Positions 10,355 to 22,928 of a DNA stretch of 64,000 nucleotides are shown in pieces (the first letter of the stretch is position 1; every line of letters starts with the position of its first letter). The translations under genes were made by a program, and so were the position numbers. The notes below the pieces were generated by a model. That model did not search any database, was not told the origin of the DNA, and saw only the letters and a list, made by a program, of their open reading frames with translations. Source of the DNA: Zoroaster sp. YZ-2022 (Eukaryota > Echinodermata > Asteroidea > Forcipulatida > Zoroasteridae); contig CM055831.1 of assembly GCA_029582265.1 (NCBI GenBank), positions 25,206,026 to 25,270,025 of the forward strand, in the 5' to 3' direction.

Positions 10355-13204
10355 CAAGGGCTGACCTTATGGAAATGGGAAAAAAGAGTTTGATCAATGC
10401 AATTTGTAATGTGTTTTGGCCCCCGTAATGTGACGTTTTTACTTGTTTCGAAAGTAGGATTACGGATCTTTTCTCAAGATGGCCATTTTGTTGATCCTAT
10501 TCTCATAAGAAAAGCGCACGACGAATGTTACTACGCACACACACACACTTTAAAGCAGTTCCGAAAAGTGTGATCATAAATGCCTGCATCGGGTTCGTTT
10601 TCAAAACTTATTATTTAGTAATTTTTGTTCATTCACGTCTTTGTATTTAGTAATGAAACACGAGTAAATGCACGAGTCAGCGCGTGACAAAACGTATACA
10701 CTCTGTTTGGTTCACTCCTGTGATGGCATCGCCTGTCACATGACTGGTATACACGTTTACGGCAAACTGACTCTCGTGATCAATTGCACGTTATCTGATG
10801 ACGTCAACTGTACAAGGTCTTGGCATATACACACAGTGTGAAGCATTGATGTTAGTAACGATAGTATGTATTCTTCATGGAGTTTACCTTAGGCCAAAAA
10901 TACAAAGTCTCTAGTTTCTGGTCTCTGGGCACATGGCCTCAGACCAAAACGTCGGTATTTTTAACTTTTTTTTTTTTTTTTTTTTTTGCTATTAAAACAA
11001 TATCCAATTGTAGCCACATATACATATATCATGTTTTTCGCTGGTTTGCAAAAAAAAAAAAACAATTAGAAAAAAAAAAAAAAAAATCACGTCATATCAC
11101 CGCACCGATTTTGAAGGTTACCAATGACAAAAAAAACCGGAGACTTTTTTTTTGGCCTTAACCATTTATGATATTGAGTTCTTTCGGGTACACCATGCAA
11201 TGATCTCTTCTTGGAAGAAGTGATGGCTCTGAGAAGAGCCGGTTGGTTTGTTCTCAACGTTTTGACTAGTCTGATCTAGTCATCGTCAATAGATACAGAA
11301 TTTCTTGCTTCAAATATGTCAATTTTATTCTTGCGGCTGCGGCGTGATGTCATTCCCGCAGGGTTTTAGGTGATAACGTAACCATAGCTCACTGTTGTAT
11401 CTACTTCAATCAAGTACAGTACATTGCGTCTATTTATCAAGCTAAGATTTAGAAGGCAATACACATGCACGTCAAAACTTACAAAGCTCGCAATGATAGA
11501 AGTATAGCTACACAACATTGTATGTCTAAGTATGTTGGGAACTTCAAACAATTTCAAAAATTTAGTAAGCACCGGCTTTGATGTATATGTACTTGTCATA
11601 CAATCATATTGCTAAAGTTTACATGACTGGCCAGTTATTAACTATGAGTGGTCGTCATGTTTATAAAAAACACATTTTTCTCTGACTTTGTAAAAATTTA
11701 ATGGTGGGTGTGTTGTTGCTGGGCATTTGTTGCTGGGCATTTGTTGCTAGGCAAATGCTCAGTATTTCTGATTGGTTGATTAACAGCTGAGAGTTGGTCT
11801 AGATTAGATGAGTGTCCTATCGCACTTTCATATTCACATCACATATATATATATAGCTGTAAATGTTGAGAAAATCCAAATTACCCAAATATGAACATTT
11901 TCCCAGTTTTGAAATACGTTTTTTCGATAATAAATATTATGAAATTATTCAATATATCAGTATTAATGAAGAAGCCTTCATCAGCATAGATTGAGAATTT
12001 TCTGTGGGATGAAATTCCCGTCTTGTAAAATTGGGTTGTCTTTTTTTTTTTTTTGCCATACTAGGTTTTATGAAAGAACAAATCAAAACAATTGGATGTT
12101 TAGATGTTCCAAATAATAATGAAAAAGCTCCACAGTTTTCGAATTCAGAATAGTTTTCGTCGGGGGGAAAGGCCTTTCCTAGATCATGTGGTTTGTTCTA
12201 AGTTATTTAAAAAAAAAAATAATCGTAACCCCAGACAGGTATTTCACACACACCCTGCTGAATGCAACACAATGCAGCAACAGAGAAATGTGCGGGCTGC
12301 TCAATGCAACAAGATCCACCAGCAAAGAACAATGGTTCCTTTTTTTTCTCTGCTGAGGGCAACAAGATGCATCAATTTTTGTTGCATTTTGTTTCATTGA
12401 TCATGGCTCGGGTTAAAAACAAATCAACGAGTGTCAAAGTCCACAAAATATGTGAAATCCTAAGACCGGCTGTAGCATGTTACACAGCCTATAAAGCATG
12501 ATGGAATCTTTTTGCGATTATTTTTTTTACTGTTGATATTGCATACTGATACACCATAGAATTGTGCTTAATATTTAAAGAAAAATAAACCTAGAAATAC
12601 AAACAGTACAGGCTAGCATGTATATTTATAGGCATTTAACACTATAGAAATATATATAAACAAAAAAAGGCTATAGAATGTATGTAAGAATTGTCATGAA
12701 TAGTGTAAATACAAAAAGATTATCTCTGTAGGAAATTTGTGTTACCAGTTGAAGTTTAACGTTGCTGCTTTTTGTGCAGTTACGGTTTTGTTAAGCATCG
12801 GTTTTTCACCAAAAAAAATGTTTCTTTCTGAAAATGCAACCAATTAAAAAGTGTCTTCCTTTGTGTAAAATAATTTCAATTTTCACCAACATAGAATTAT
12901 GACACCTGCTCACATTTGCTTAAAAAAATAAGGTGCGTTTTAGCTCAGAATTTGTGGGCGTTTTGCTAATTATTATTTTCTTGCTACAGTAGTATTTTAA
13001 CTTTCCAAAATGCTTGAGCGTAGCATCTTCTTCATTTGGGGGAACAATCTCTTTTCATAGTTAATTGGATCAGATACTAATGGATGATATGACCAAACAG
13101 AATTGTACAATAATCAAGAGTTTTCAGTACAAGAAATATGTACACAAAGATACTAACAGTGTATCATGATTGGTACTCGATAGCTCATTATTTCAACATT
13201 TTCA
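10355..13204 (+). other. NRBP 3' UTR and downstream flank
   Basis: I see no further coding exon. Candidate AATAAA poly(A) signals are at 11929-11934 and 12584-12589, but the real transcript end cannot be decided. A Harbinger-like MITE sits at 10892-11157. Confidence 0.45.
10892..11157. mobile_element. Harbinger-like MITE, GGCCAAAAA ends, TTA duplication
   Basis: The ends are inverted copies, GGCCAAAAATACAAAGTCTC at the left and GAGACTTTTTTTTTGGCC at the right. They are flanked by TTA at 10889-10891 and 11158-11160. A degraded relative covers about 38197-38548. Confidence 0.7.
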
Positions 13205-13490
13205 TGGGATCATTTGGTTTTAACTGGTACCCTGGCATTGCGAAGGATGAGCACCGGTGATGTTTGTGCCTGTCTTCACTGATTAATTAACACATCATTT
13301 GCAGGGGGTCAGTTGGTTTTAACTATTACCCCGGCATTGCAAAAGATGAACACCAGTGATGGTTGGTGCTGGTCATCACTGATTAATTAACACTATCATT
13401 TTCAGTGGATCAGTTGGTTATAACTGGTACCCCGGCATTACACTGTGGAAAAATATGAGCACCGGTGATGGTAGGCGCCTGTCTTCACTG
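13205..13490. repeat. 100-bp tandem repeat, three copies
   Basis: GGTTTTAACTGGTACCC-type phrases recur at about 13209, 13309 and 13409. The array is interrupted at its right end by the MITE at 13496-13730, beyond which the array sequence (TTAACACATCATGC) resumes. Confidence 0.8.
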
Positions 13491-13495
13491 GTTAA

Positions 13496-13730
13496 CCAGT
13501 TCGCGTCGGAGGCTGTGTATACACGCAATTTTTTTTTGCACCACGGATCGGAGAGCGTCTAAACAGGCCATAGGAAACTCCGGAATATTTGTATGTATGC
13601 TCGGTTGAGCAACGCGTGTACGGTGACATGCTCGGAAGTGCCGGCCACCCGCTGTGGAAGCTTCCATTAATGTGTGTGTGGGAAAAAGAAACCCGCCCAG
13701 AAAAACTTTTTTATTCCCGACGCGAACTGG
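13496..13730. mobile_element. TTAA-flanked MITE, CCAGTTCGCGTCGG ends
   Basis: Perfect 14-bp inverted ends (CCAGTTCGCGTCGG / CCGACGCGAACTGG) are flanked by TTAA at 13492-13495 and 13731-13734. It is inserted in the 100-bp tandem array at its TTAACACATCAT site. The 235-bp interior is CpG-rich. Confidence 0.82.
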
Positions 13731-13734
13731 TTAA

Positions 13735-14970
13735 CACATCATGCATCATACTATGATACATTGTCAGAGTACCAGGTAGAATTGACCAAAAATGGTGAGA
13801 TTTTGATTAGGATTTAACCAAATTGTAAATATCTTTGGAACTATTTGGTCTTTTTCCCTCCATTTAGTGGTAGTTCCGTTATCTTATCATTCCAGACTTG
13901 TGGTGCTTTAGTTTAAGTGTTACACTCCGTGAAAAGCATTATCATAAAACTGGTTTGTGTTGGAAATTCATAAATCGAAAATTGGATTTGCAAAACATTT
14001 TGCTGAGAAATGCTGTACGCTTTTCAAAGATGTCTGTATCATACACTGGCCAAAGGATATGGAAATCTGGGATCTGAGGACATATTAATATACATGCAGC
14101 CGCTAAGCAGATAATATTGCTTAATATCAAATGTTGTTTGCTTAGCAAGATCCAAATGAGAACCAGTCAAAAGCCAATGAACTAGACGCCAGTGCTCTTT
14201 GCAGACAATTTGAGGATTTGATAAAAAATTTGTGTATCTGAAATCCTGTTCCAAAGACAGCCGTTATTAGTTTCAATCTGTCAGACTTAAGTTTTTCTTG
14301 ATATCAACAGAGCGTAGACTTTGGTTTACTTTCTAAATAATGCCAAAACTGGGCAGATGTGAAGTGAGTATAAATAAGAGACAGTCCTCGGTGAGTTTTG
14401 TTAGAACTCCAAACAGAATCCAAAAGAATCCGAGGACATTTGGACATCAAAGCAAAAGCATAAAAACTGGCCCAGTATTTTTCTGCAGAACGTTTTGGGA
14501 ATCTGTATTATACAGAGGCTTAGGGGTGTAACTTTTATTTCAGTATCCAAATGATTCCAGACAGTTTTTTTTGTGATATTTGGATGTGTATGGACCCATT
14601 GTTTCCCCGTTTGATAAAATACTTATACAAGAAACTAATTTATGAGTTATTACTTGATGATGTGTTTTATATACTTAACAAGAAAAATCAGTTGAATGGA
14701 TGTGTTAAATAATTGTACATATATTTTAGTTCATTGCTGTCCAATTTCATTTAATCCTTTAGACCTCAAAAAGGATGGTTTAGGTTTAACTTTAATTTTT
14801 TTTTTTTTTAAACAATGAATTTGGGCTAAAATGATACCATTTTTGTTTGTGAAGTAAACAGAAAGTAAGTTGAATTAGCCCTTGATTGTGATGATTGAGT
14901 ACAATCGGTGTATATATTAAAATGATCTGATTAATTAGATTATGTAGTATATGGCTAATTAGTAGCATCA
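13735..14970. other. No gene or clear repeat seen
   Basis: AT-rich sequence with no supported exon, RNA gene or repeat structure that I can identify. Confidence 0.5.
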
Positions 14971-14973
14971 GAA

Positions 14974-15469
14974 ATCTATTACCTGTACCTGTAAGTGGGC
15001 CAGCTTGCTGTAACCCAGTCCATGACATTCTACTCCAAATAATAAAGCTAGGCTCCTGGCGTACCATTCAATGGGTTTCATTAGATACATTGTGCTGAAG
15101 ATCTGATGTCACGCTTTGAGGCTCACGCGCTAGCTGCCAACCAAGGTCAAAGTTGAATCTTGGGGGAAAACATGGCAGCCGCGGCCAGTATCTGGCGTAA
15201 TTGACGAGTCTCAAAGTGTGACGCCAGTTCCTTAGGCTAGTCCATGGCATTGTAGTCCAAATGCGCGCACGCACAACGAGCGTGGTAACAAGTTTGACTA
15301 CCATGCTTGAGAGCATCATTGGAGAAGCGCTCAGTGCCGCTTGTAAGTTCCAGAGCAAAACAGAATGCGAACTGCGACTGGGCTACAATAGAGAGTAACA
15401 CAAATACATGCACTGTATTGGCACATCAAACGCGCAAGTACATCAGCAAGTCGGCCATGATGCACAGAT

Positions 15470-15507
<38 letters not shown>

Positions 15508-15631
15508 GAGACCTTGGACGTCAGTCTATGAAACACAGCGTCATGAATAGCCAAAATCCATTGTTGTTGGAGTAAAATGCCATAGGCTTAGTTACAACAT
15601 GCCTGGCACACCTTGTGTATGTAATAGATAT
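14974..15631. mobile_element. TIR element with ATCTATTAC ends
   Basis: The left end (ATCTATTACCTGTACCTG, then GGGCCAGCTTGCTGTAAC) is inverted at the right end (15555-15631, ending GTATGTAATAGAT). The subterminal GCGCGCACGCACAACGAGC motif recurs in the element ending near 17700. A GTT-type microsatellite (15471-15509) lies inside. Confidence 0.55.
15471..15509. repeat. (TTG)n microsatellite
   Basis: About 13 perfect trinucleotide units. Confidence 0.95.
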
Positions 15632-15779
15632 CTGGTATCATTGAAATGATTTTCTTGAACCCAGGGGCCAAAATATCTTGTGCTTTGAATTGTTAAATAA
15701 TTGATATGAAACAGACCTCATTCAACTAGGAAACCGTTCATGGTTTAATATCACCAACATTTGTACAGAGCTTGAGTAA

Positions 15780-15895
15780 GTCAGACAAGACATCCGGGGA
15801 ACAGTCAGATCGGGGTACTTTCCTTGGCTTTTCACCTCTGTGGGACCCGGGTTCGAATCCCACTCAGATCCTGAGCCAACATGGGGATTGGGTGT
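15780..15895 (+). mobile_element. SINE fragment with B box
   Basis: Contains a perfect B box GGTTCGAATCC at 15850-15860. The A-box region is diverged. Confidence 0.4.
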
Positions 15896-15899
15896 CAGT

Positions 15900-16845
15900 C
15901 GCTACTTAATCATATGGGTTTTTCTTTAGAATAATTCTTGAGGGTTTTTCACTCCCACTAAAACTCTTAAGCCATCTTGACACTTTAACCCTACTACAAT
16001 CAGTGCATTTTTTTAAACAACCCATTCAGGCCACTCCAAGCCATTAGCTGTTGCCAGTGGCCTCCTATGGTTACCCTTCTGTGCACTGTCACACCACCGA
16101 GATTACAGGGTAAAGTGGTCTCCCATTGATACATTGCAGGCCATACTAATATGTTCAAACATTTACAGTGGCCTTGGGTGGCACACAGTTGATTTTGTAA
16201 GATTACTTGGAAAGGACAGCAGGCTTGTACGTGTATGTACTGAAGATTGCTAAAGAACAGAATTTAGTGGTTGGGAGTGGCTTCAATGTGTAGGAGGATT
16301 AAAGCCATCGTGACACTTTAAAAACCTATGTTGCAATATATGAGGTGTTTATATTTTGAATCAGTCAACAAGCATTGAACTATCCTGTTTGAAAGTTTCC
16401 TTCGAGAGAATTAACCCACTATTGTGGACTTTCTCAATCTTTAATAATAGCATTTTTGTCTTCATTTTAGGCATATATTATTATTTTCCCGCCCCCCCCT
16501 TTAATTGGAGTTCTGTCATTTTTTTGAGGGAAGAAGAAATCATAAAAGGTCAACATGCTTTGTACAAATGTGAAATGATAACTGTGGATGGACACATAGC
16601 AATTAATATCTTTCATTTCTGTATAGCTCTATACCCGTCTATTATCCACACATATTCTTGTATTCTTTTCCATTTATTTAATTTTAGTATTGCCATATTA
16701 ACTTTATGAAATATCCTAAATAACATACAACTGATGGAAGTAGAATTTATGTAATTTTTTTCTTTCTTGAGAAACCCAGAGCTATTGATCCCACAGTTTA
16801 AGTGGATCAGTCTTTAACGGTTCTAAGTTTATGCTGAGAGTACAG
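15900..16845. other. No gene seen
   Basis: An open 117-codon frame at 16356-16709 is AT-rich and compositionally biased, with no recognisable domain or splice context. I see nothing functional here. Confidence 0.45.
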
Positions 16846-16865
16846 GCACAAGTCTGTTACCTACA

Positions 16866-17390
16866 TGAAATGTGCCACTGGTGTACTAACCTAGTCCATG
16901 GCACGGTATCAGAAGTCTATTAAAATAACCTAGTCCACGGCACGGTACCAGAAGTCTGTTACCTACATGAAGTGTGCCACTCGTGTACTAACCTAGTCCA
17001 CGGCACGGTACCAGAAGTCTGTTACCTACATGAAGTGTGCCACTCGTGTACTAACCTAGTCCACGGCACGGTACCAGAAGTCTGTTACCTACATGAAGTG
17101 TGCCACTCGTGTACTAACCTAGTCCACGGCACGGTACCAGAAGTCTGTTACCTACATGAAGTGTGCCACTCGTGTACTAACCTAGTCCACGGCACGGTAC
17201 CAGAAGTCTGTTACCTACATGAAGTGTGCCACTCGTGTACTAACCTAGTCCACGGCACGGTACCAGAAGTCTGTTACCTACATGAAGTGCGCCACTGGTG
17301 TACTAACTTAGTCCACGGCACAGCACCAGAAGTCTGTTACCTACATGAAGTGTGCCACTCGTGTACTAACCTAGTCCACGGCATAGTACG
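16866..17390. repeat. 63-bp minisatellite, about 8 copies, derived from a transposon end
   Basis: The unit contains GTCTGTTACCTACATGAAGT and CCACTCGTGTACTAACC. The phrase CACTCGTGTACTAAC recurs at exact 63-bp steps (16978, 17041 and on). It resembles the terminal sequence of the element at 14974-15631. A single inverted copy of the unit lies at about 17640-17700. Period 63 keeps a 21-codon frame open, but I do not regard it as a gene. Confidence 0.85.
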
Positions 17391-17699
17391 ACAAGAACAA
17401 TGGATTTGGCACATTCGGCACGTTTTGTTCCACAAACTGATGCAAACTGTCTGGGGGAAAGAAAAAAAAGCAGTCTGAGAGACTAACCCGGCATCTGAGA
17501 GTATTGTATCTCGCACACGCACCTTAGTGTTTATTGAATGCACCCTATTGTTCACCACATATGTGAGTCATGCCTGCGTCTAGTTTAAAATTGCTGGGGG
17601 GAGGAAAACCTGTAACCAAGCTCGTTGTGCGTGCGCGCATGCCGTGGTGTGGGTTACAGCAGGCTGGCACACTTCATGTACGTAGGTAATAGACTTCTT

Positions 17700-18194
17700 G
17701 GGACAAGTAATTAAAAAGGAAAAGTACAACGTTGGTTAGTTCCAGATTATCAAATTTATGAATTTTGTAAAGCTTACTTGATGTTAAGTTGGTACAAATA
17801 TCAACATGAAAATGATTGCGTCTGAACTGCTTGAATCTTAGAAAAAATGTGAATTTGTCGCGAGATGTCAAATTTGTGAAAAGTAAAATGCATTCATTTT
17901 AAACTTGTAACAGACGGCCGTTTCTAGAGGATTGAAATTAACTTGCCTGTCCAATTACCAATGTTGTGCATTCCTTTTAACATTAAGTACTGATACGGGA
18001 AACTTCATCAGTAAAAATACAACTCTAGGCATGTTATAAAACAAGTTTCAGTGGAAAATATGTCCACAACTTTCTGTGCAGTTGCACATTTTGTGTATTA
18101 TTTTTCTTTCTTTCAAATGACTATTCATTGAAAACTTGCAACGAATAAGCTAATTGTATATAACACTATGATGTGTAGTGTGTAATTAGAATGC
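17700..18194. other. No gene or clear repeat seen
   Basis: AT-rich sequence between the minisatellite element and the next MITE, with no supported feature. Confidence 0.5.
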
Positions 18195-18198
18195 TTAA

Positions 18199-18409
18199 AG
18201 GGGCAGTATCATCAGAGCAGAATTTCAACAGGGCATGGAATCGGGGTCCTGGATTAAGTTGAGCAGAACGACTGAAAATTACTGGCTCGTTTATGCAGCA
18301 ACAACGGTAAAATGACCTTATCATGTGGGTTTTTTATTTTCAGTCACCGAGTTAATCTAAAACTAGGACTCCGATTCCGTGCCCTGTTGATCGTGACGTT
18401 AGTGTCCCT
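18199..18409. mobile_element. AGGGGCAGTATCnTCA-family MITE
   Basis: A compact 211-bp copy flanked by TTAA (18195-18198, 18410-18413). The ends are inverted (AGGGGCAGTATC and AGTGTCCCT). The interior contains the mirrored phrases CAACAGGGCATGGAATC and GATTCCGTGCCCTGTTG. Confidence 0.82.
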
Positions 18410-18586
18410 TTAATTGCTACACATGTTTGAAGGCAATTCCATAGCTAAAAAAAGTGCAATTTCTGCGATGGCTCTCTGGTATTTTTGTTTTTAGGTTAGT
18501 TGACAATACAAGCGTGGGTTTCTCATGAAGGGTAATTCCATGGTGTTTTGGGAGAGTTTTATGCAGGGTACACTTTTGGTTATTAC

Positions 18587-19149
18587 CTGGGCCTAATTTC
18601 ATAGCGCTGCTTACTGGTAAGCAAATTTTCGTGCTAACTATAGCAGTAAATTTTGCTTAGGCTTAAGCATATTTCACAAGTTAGCAAGATAATTCACAGC
18701 GGCGCGTGTGCATTCTACGGAAGCTTGAATTGCCTTCATGTTACTGCAATACTGAGATAATTTATCTCGGAAACAAGGTTTTTTTTCATGGAAACACAGA
18801 ATACAATGATAAAATATCTCAGAAATACATATTTCTTTAAAAGAAATGTGGAATTCAATGATACGGTATAAGTGAAAACTGGAATTCAATGATAAGATAT
18901 CTGTGAAACCATGAAAAAAAAACCTTGTTTCCGAGATAAATTATCTCAGTATTGCAGTAACGTGAAGGCAATCCAAGCTTACATAGCATTCACCATGGAT
19001 TTGTGTTGTTGCGCACTCAGTTGCTAGAAATAATAGCCGGCAAGTTAGCGTGCCTTTCTCTATGTTTAACGGTTAGCAGGGCTATGAAATGAAAAACGTA
19101 CAGTAAGCAAAAAATCGGCTGCTTAGCGACTCTATGAAATTGGGCCCAG
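18587..19149. mobile_element. TIR element, CTGGGCCnAATTTCATAG ends
   Basis: The terminal repeats CTGGGCCTAATTTCATAG and CTATGAAATTGGGCCCAG are bordered by ATTAC at 18582-18586 and 19150-19154. Inside, arms at about 18727-18797 and 18902-18974 form a second long near-perfect inverted repeat. Terminal fragments of the same family are at 22764-22797 and 23571-23823. Confidence 0.75.
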
Positions 19150-19539
19150 ATTACAGACGTGTGAAATTATTACCTTAAGTTTGCGTGATGTGAAATTGGT
19201 AAAGGAACCAATCGTTCTGAGAAATTATTCAGTCGGAAGTGTTCGGAGATAACAGAATTTCTAGAAATGGTTTTTATTTCCACAAAAAATTGCTCGATGA
19301 AATAATATCTTAGGGGCACTTCCATGGTTACTCGCGTTACATTTTTGATGTTTTGGGCCCACTGTTAACGCCATGATATATATTTTTTTCACAGTAGTTG
19401 CATTATACCCAGACCTTACTCAGCATAAAATAATAATAATTTCAGAAATTTGTTATATGTACGCCATAATATAAGAGAAAACGTCACATTTTTTATGCAT
19501 GTATGAAAAATGTAACGCGAGTAACCAGCATTTTTCTGT

Positions 19540-20478
19540 TATATGTGACCCGCTCTGTGAAAATGAGTCACAAGTCGCAAATTTGAAAAATTGAGATTTC
19601 TACGTGGCTTTAATATTTTATTGATTGAAATTGATGTCATTTTCAATCAATAAAATATTGAAATCAATTATTTTTTTGTGAGTAGGTTGTTTCATTTGTT
19701 TTCCTTTTGAATGCTTGTTTTCCTAAGAATTTAATTGTGTTAATTATGCAAATTATTGATGATTAAAAATGGCATATCTCCATAATGCAATACGTCACAC
19801 ACCTCTAACATATGTGACGCCGTATGTCAAAACCAGGTACAATTGGGCAAGAGGTCAATTTTGAGTTATTGAAACGTTAGTAAAATATAGACCTTGCACT
19901 TTACAATGCCACTTTCTTTTTTCAAATCGGATATTCCATAGCGAAGTTATTAAGATTTGAAATCGGACTGTCCGAAACATCGAAATTGAGATAATAGCCC
20001 TTGAAAGTTTGAGAAATAGCCCTTTAAGGTTTGAGTTAAAATAAAACAAATAGGTCAACAATGTTAACTTAGCTACGGGCATGCAGGAGCAAAGAAACTG
20101 GTCTATAGTTGATTTTCAAACTTTTTTCAGTTATGAAATTGCATTATTTACCAAAGAAAGTAAGATTTTATGTGAAATTATAATGCCTCTCTAAAAGTAT
20201 TTAAAAAATAATTTGTCGATGAAATTTCAGTTAGAAACTTTTACAGAACATTTTAAACATTTGTAGCATCATAAATTTCCAAAAATCGCAAAAAATCACC
20301 CCCAAGGCATTTTGCAGCTGTTCCTCCATTCGTAGCTCTGCCCAATTCCGCCTGGTTTTGACATACCGCGTCACATATACCAAATAAAACTGATGATGTA
20401 CTCTTTCCAGCCACATAGAAATCTCAATTTTTCAAATTTGCGACTTGTGACTCATTTTCACAGAGCCGGTCACATATA
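19540..20478. mobile_element. TATATGTGACCCGCTC-ended MITE
   Basis: The ends are inverted over more than 60 bp, including AAAATGAGTCACAAGTCGC on both arms. A related, shorter copy with the same AAATGAGTCACAAGTCG arms lies at about 38876-39155. Confidence 0.75.
19810..20378. mobile_element. Innermost TIR element of the stack
   Basis: The left end contains TATGTGACGCCGTATGTC followed by AAAACCAGG. The right end carries the near-complement (CCTGGTTTTGACATACCGCG). The ends resemble those of the element that contains it, so this may be an older copy of the same family or subterminal repeats. Confidence 0.6.
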
Positions 20479-20762
20479 GCGAACATATTAAACATTTCTG
20501 ATATTTTTTTTTGTGCTGAGTAAAGTCTGGGTATAATGCATTACTGTGAACACATTTATGAGTGAAATTTATAACAAAGGAAGTTATGGCATTAAGGTGG
20601 GCCCAATTCCTCAAAAATGTAACGCAAGTAACCATAGAATTGCTCTCAGGCATACATATTGGACCTGATATGGTAATTAAAGCGATCTTGGTCTAACTTG
20701 ACCACACAGAAACAAAATCAAGAAGAAAAAAAAAAAAATGTCCAATGTGAACATAATTTTAC

Positions 20763-21132
20763 TAGGGCTGTGCCGGGTATCCGGGCATCCGGATACCCGA
20801 CCGAAACGGTCATTACCCGGTTCCATTTTTCGGTTCCAATTACCCGTAAACAACTTTTTAAAATTCGGTCTTAACATTTAAGCGGTGCAAACAGAAATCT
20901 GTGACTCTTGTACAGACTTGTACAGACAATTATCTTTAAATTCAAGAGATTACACTCCAGTAAAGAAAAGATCGATAGTATGGTATCCTCTGTATTATAA
21001 AAGTCAATTTGTTACCATTTACAGTACATGTATTTGTGCAACACCGGAGGCATGAAAACGGGTATCCGGGTATCCGAAGTTTCCTGATTTCGGGTATCCG
21101 GTTCCAAAAATATCCGAAAACGCACACCCCTA
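20763..21132. mobile_element. hAT-like MITE, TAGGGGTGTGC ends
   Basis: The left end is TAGGGCTGTGC and the right end is GCACACCCCTA. The interior is full of GGGTATCCGG motifs. The TAGGG-GTG termini resemble hAT ends. I did not find an intact 8-bp duplication. Confidence 0.6.
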
Positions 21133-21790
21133 AATTTGACTGTATTTAACCCTGCAACTACCATCTTATGCCTAAGATTCATACACCTTGGAATTGCCCT
21201 TGTATTATTTGTTTGAAATAATATCAGTTACCGTTTCATTTCTTTAAGTTTAAATAATTGTAAATACATGTATTGATTACCTCATTGTGTAGTCTGCACA
21301 AATATGTTGCACAAGGCAGTTTCTTAAGGAATACTGTATATACAATCAAGATTCGTTCAGTTTGTTATTTTAAGACATGAAGTATTTATTGATTAAGTAA
21401 AAACTATGAGAAACGTTCTTTTCTTGCAGTGGAGAAAACTCTAATGAGGTTACAAGTGGTAAGGATAAATATGCATTTTAAGAAAAGTAGTGTCACTAAA
21501 ATCTATACTATATAACCTGGTCAGATGAGTAAGCCCCTCCTTGACACAGATCCCACTGAGGTTCCCCCCTGCCCCAATCTCTGTTCAATGTTGAGAGCTG
21601 ACTTTTAGTTAAGTACGAGTACTCCAACTCTACAATTGTAGTCAAGTACTTTTACATGAGGATGAGTACGAGTACAGAACAATTTACTCGAGTACGAGTA
21701 TGAGTACTTCAGGTTGAGAGCTTTGAATGTTGTTACAATACCCGTGCATACCATAGTGGAAATAACACTATAGGAATTTTTTTTTTTTAA

Positions 21791-22146
21791 CCCTAGCTCT
21801 CCCAAATCCTCCAAAATCCTCTTTGCTAAAGTGAAGGATTTTGAAGGATTGAGGTTAATGCTACATGCTCTTTGCTAAAGTGAAGGATTTTGGAGGATTG
21901 AGGTTATCAGGCATACTTGCCTTTCCATGGTACATGTACATCCATGTTTGTTGTAGTGATTGCAAGGTCAGTGCTTGGGTCAGTTGACACTGTTTATTGC
22001 TCCATGCATGCAGGGAGGGTCCCTGGCCATGTACATGTATCACAGATTAGAAACACGTGTGCATACTTGTCATGTGCTTGCTTTACTACTGAAGGATTTT
22101 GGAGGATTCAGGTTATGTGTAAGCAAATGGGCCAAGGAAGTTAGGG
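21791..22146. mobile_element. CCCTAAC-ended MITE
   Basis: Flanked by TTAA at 21787-21790 and 22147-22150. It starts CCCTAGCTCTCCC and ends GGAAGTTAGGG. It is nearly the same as the copies at 9518 and 39541. Confidence 0.83.
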
Positions 22147-22928
22147 TTAATCCACATTGGTTGGGGATGTGGGGGATATGTCTATAGATACTAGCAACAG
22201 TCTGGTTTCAAGAGAAGCTAACCAAAAAGTCATACTTGTAACCTGAATTGATGTAAGCTGTTACGTTTGTTGCTGGAATGTTATTAGTTCATTGCACATA
22301 ATGCGTGATTTTTCACACAAAGATCAATGTACTGTTTGTAGAGCTGTTAATGTTGAATACATGTACCTATCCTCTTCACCTTGCAAAGCTACAAGTTTTA
22401 CCCGTTGGTGTGAAAGATAAGAATATTTGTACTATTTCTTCTATGCACTAATAATGCTTGTCACAAGTTTCATGTGAACTTGCACAGTAATAGTAAGCTA
22501 ACATTTTTGTAGAAATTCTCACAACATATGTATTTGAAGTCTTTGTGTAGTAGTCTAGGCACACATTCTTGAAAGCCTGTTAAAAATCATGGCAGAATGG
22601 TTTTACACATGTTAAAAATATAAACCGTGTTAGTGTTTGCAATGGTGTTGTATGCTAAATGCATCTAAACTGTACATAGCATTATTTTCCGGACAGTTAT
22701 TTCACCATTCAGTAACAGACAGCCGTCTGGTTTTGTCTGGTCAGACAACTTGTAAAAATTATCTGCTTAGCAACTCCATGAAACTGGGCCCAGATCTTTG
22801 TTCCTAGACTGTAAGCATTAGAGGAGTTATCAGTATCCGTATGGTCTAAGGGACAGTAACGCTATTTCATCATGACGTTTGTGATGCTTGCTTTTAAGAA
22901 TGATGTGCTGTCGTTTTGTTACCATTAA

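Larger units (their letters stand above)
19325..20640. mobile_element. Hierarchical palindrome: three TIR elements in one stack
   Basis: The outer ends share TGGTTACTCGCGTTACATTT (left) and its near-complement (right, about 20609-20634); a further inverted copy is at 19507-19528. Within it, 19540-20478 is bounded by TATATGTGACC inverted ends. Within that, 19810-20378 is bounded by ATATGTGACG inverted ends. No protein is encoded. Confidence 0.75.

Noticed and set aside
15068..15358. 96-codon minus-strand frame
   Set aside because: It lies inside a TIR element, with no domain and no splice context.
16972..17478. 168-codon frame of repeated HSCTNLVHGTVPEVCYLHEV
   Set aside because: The 63-bp minisatellite merely keeps a frame open. 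The unit derives from a transposon terminus and there is no promoter or splice support.
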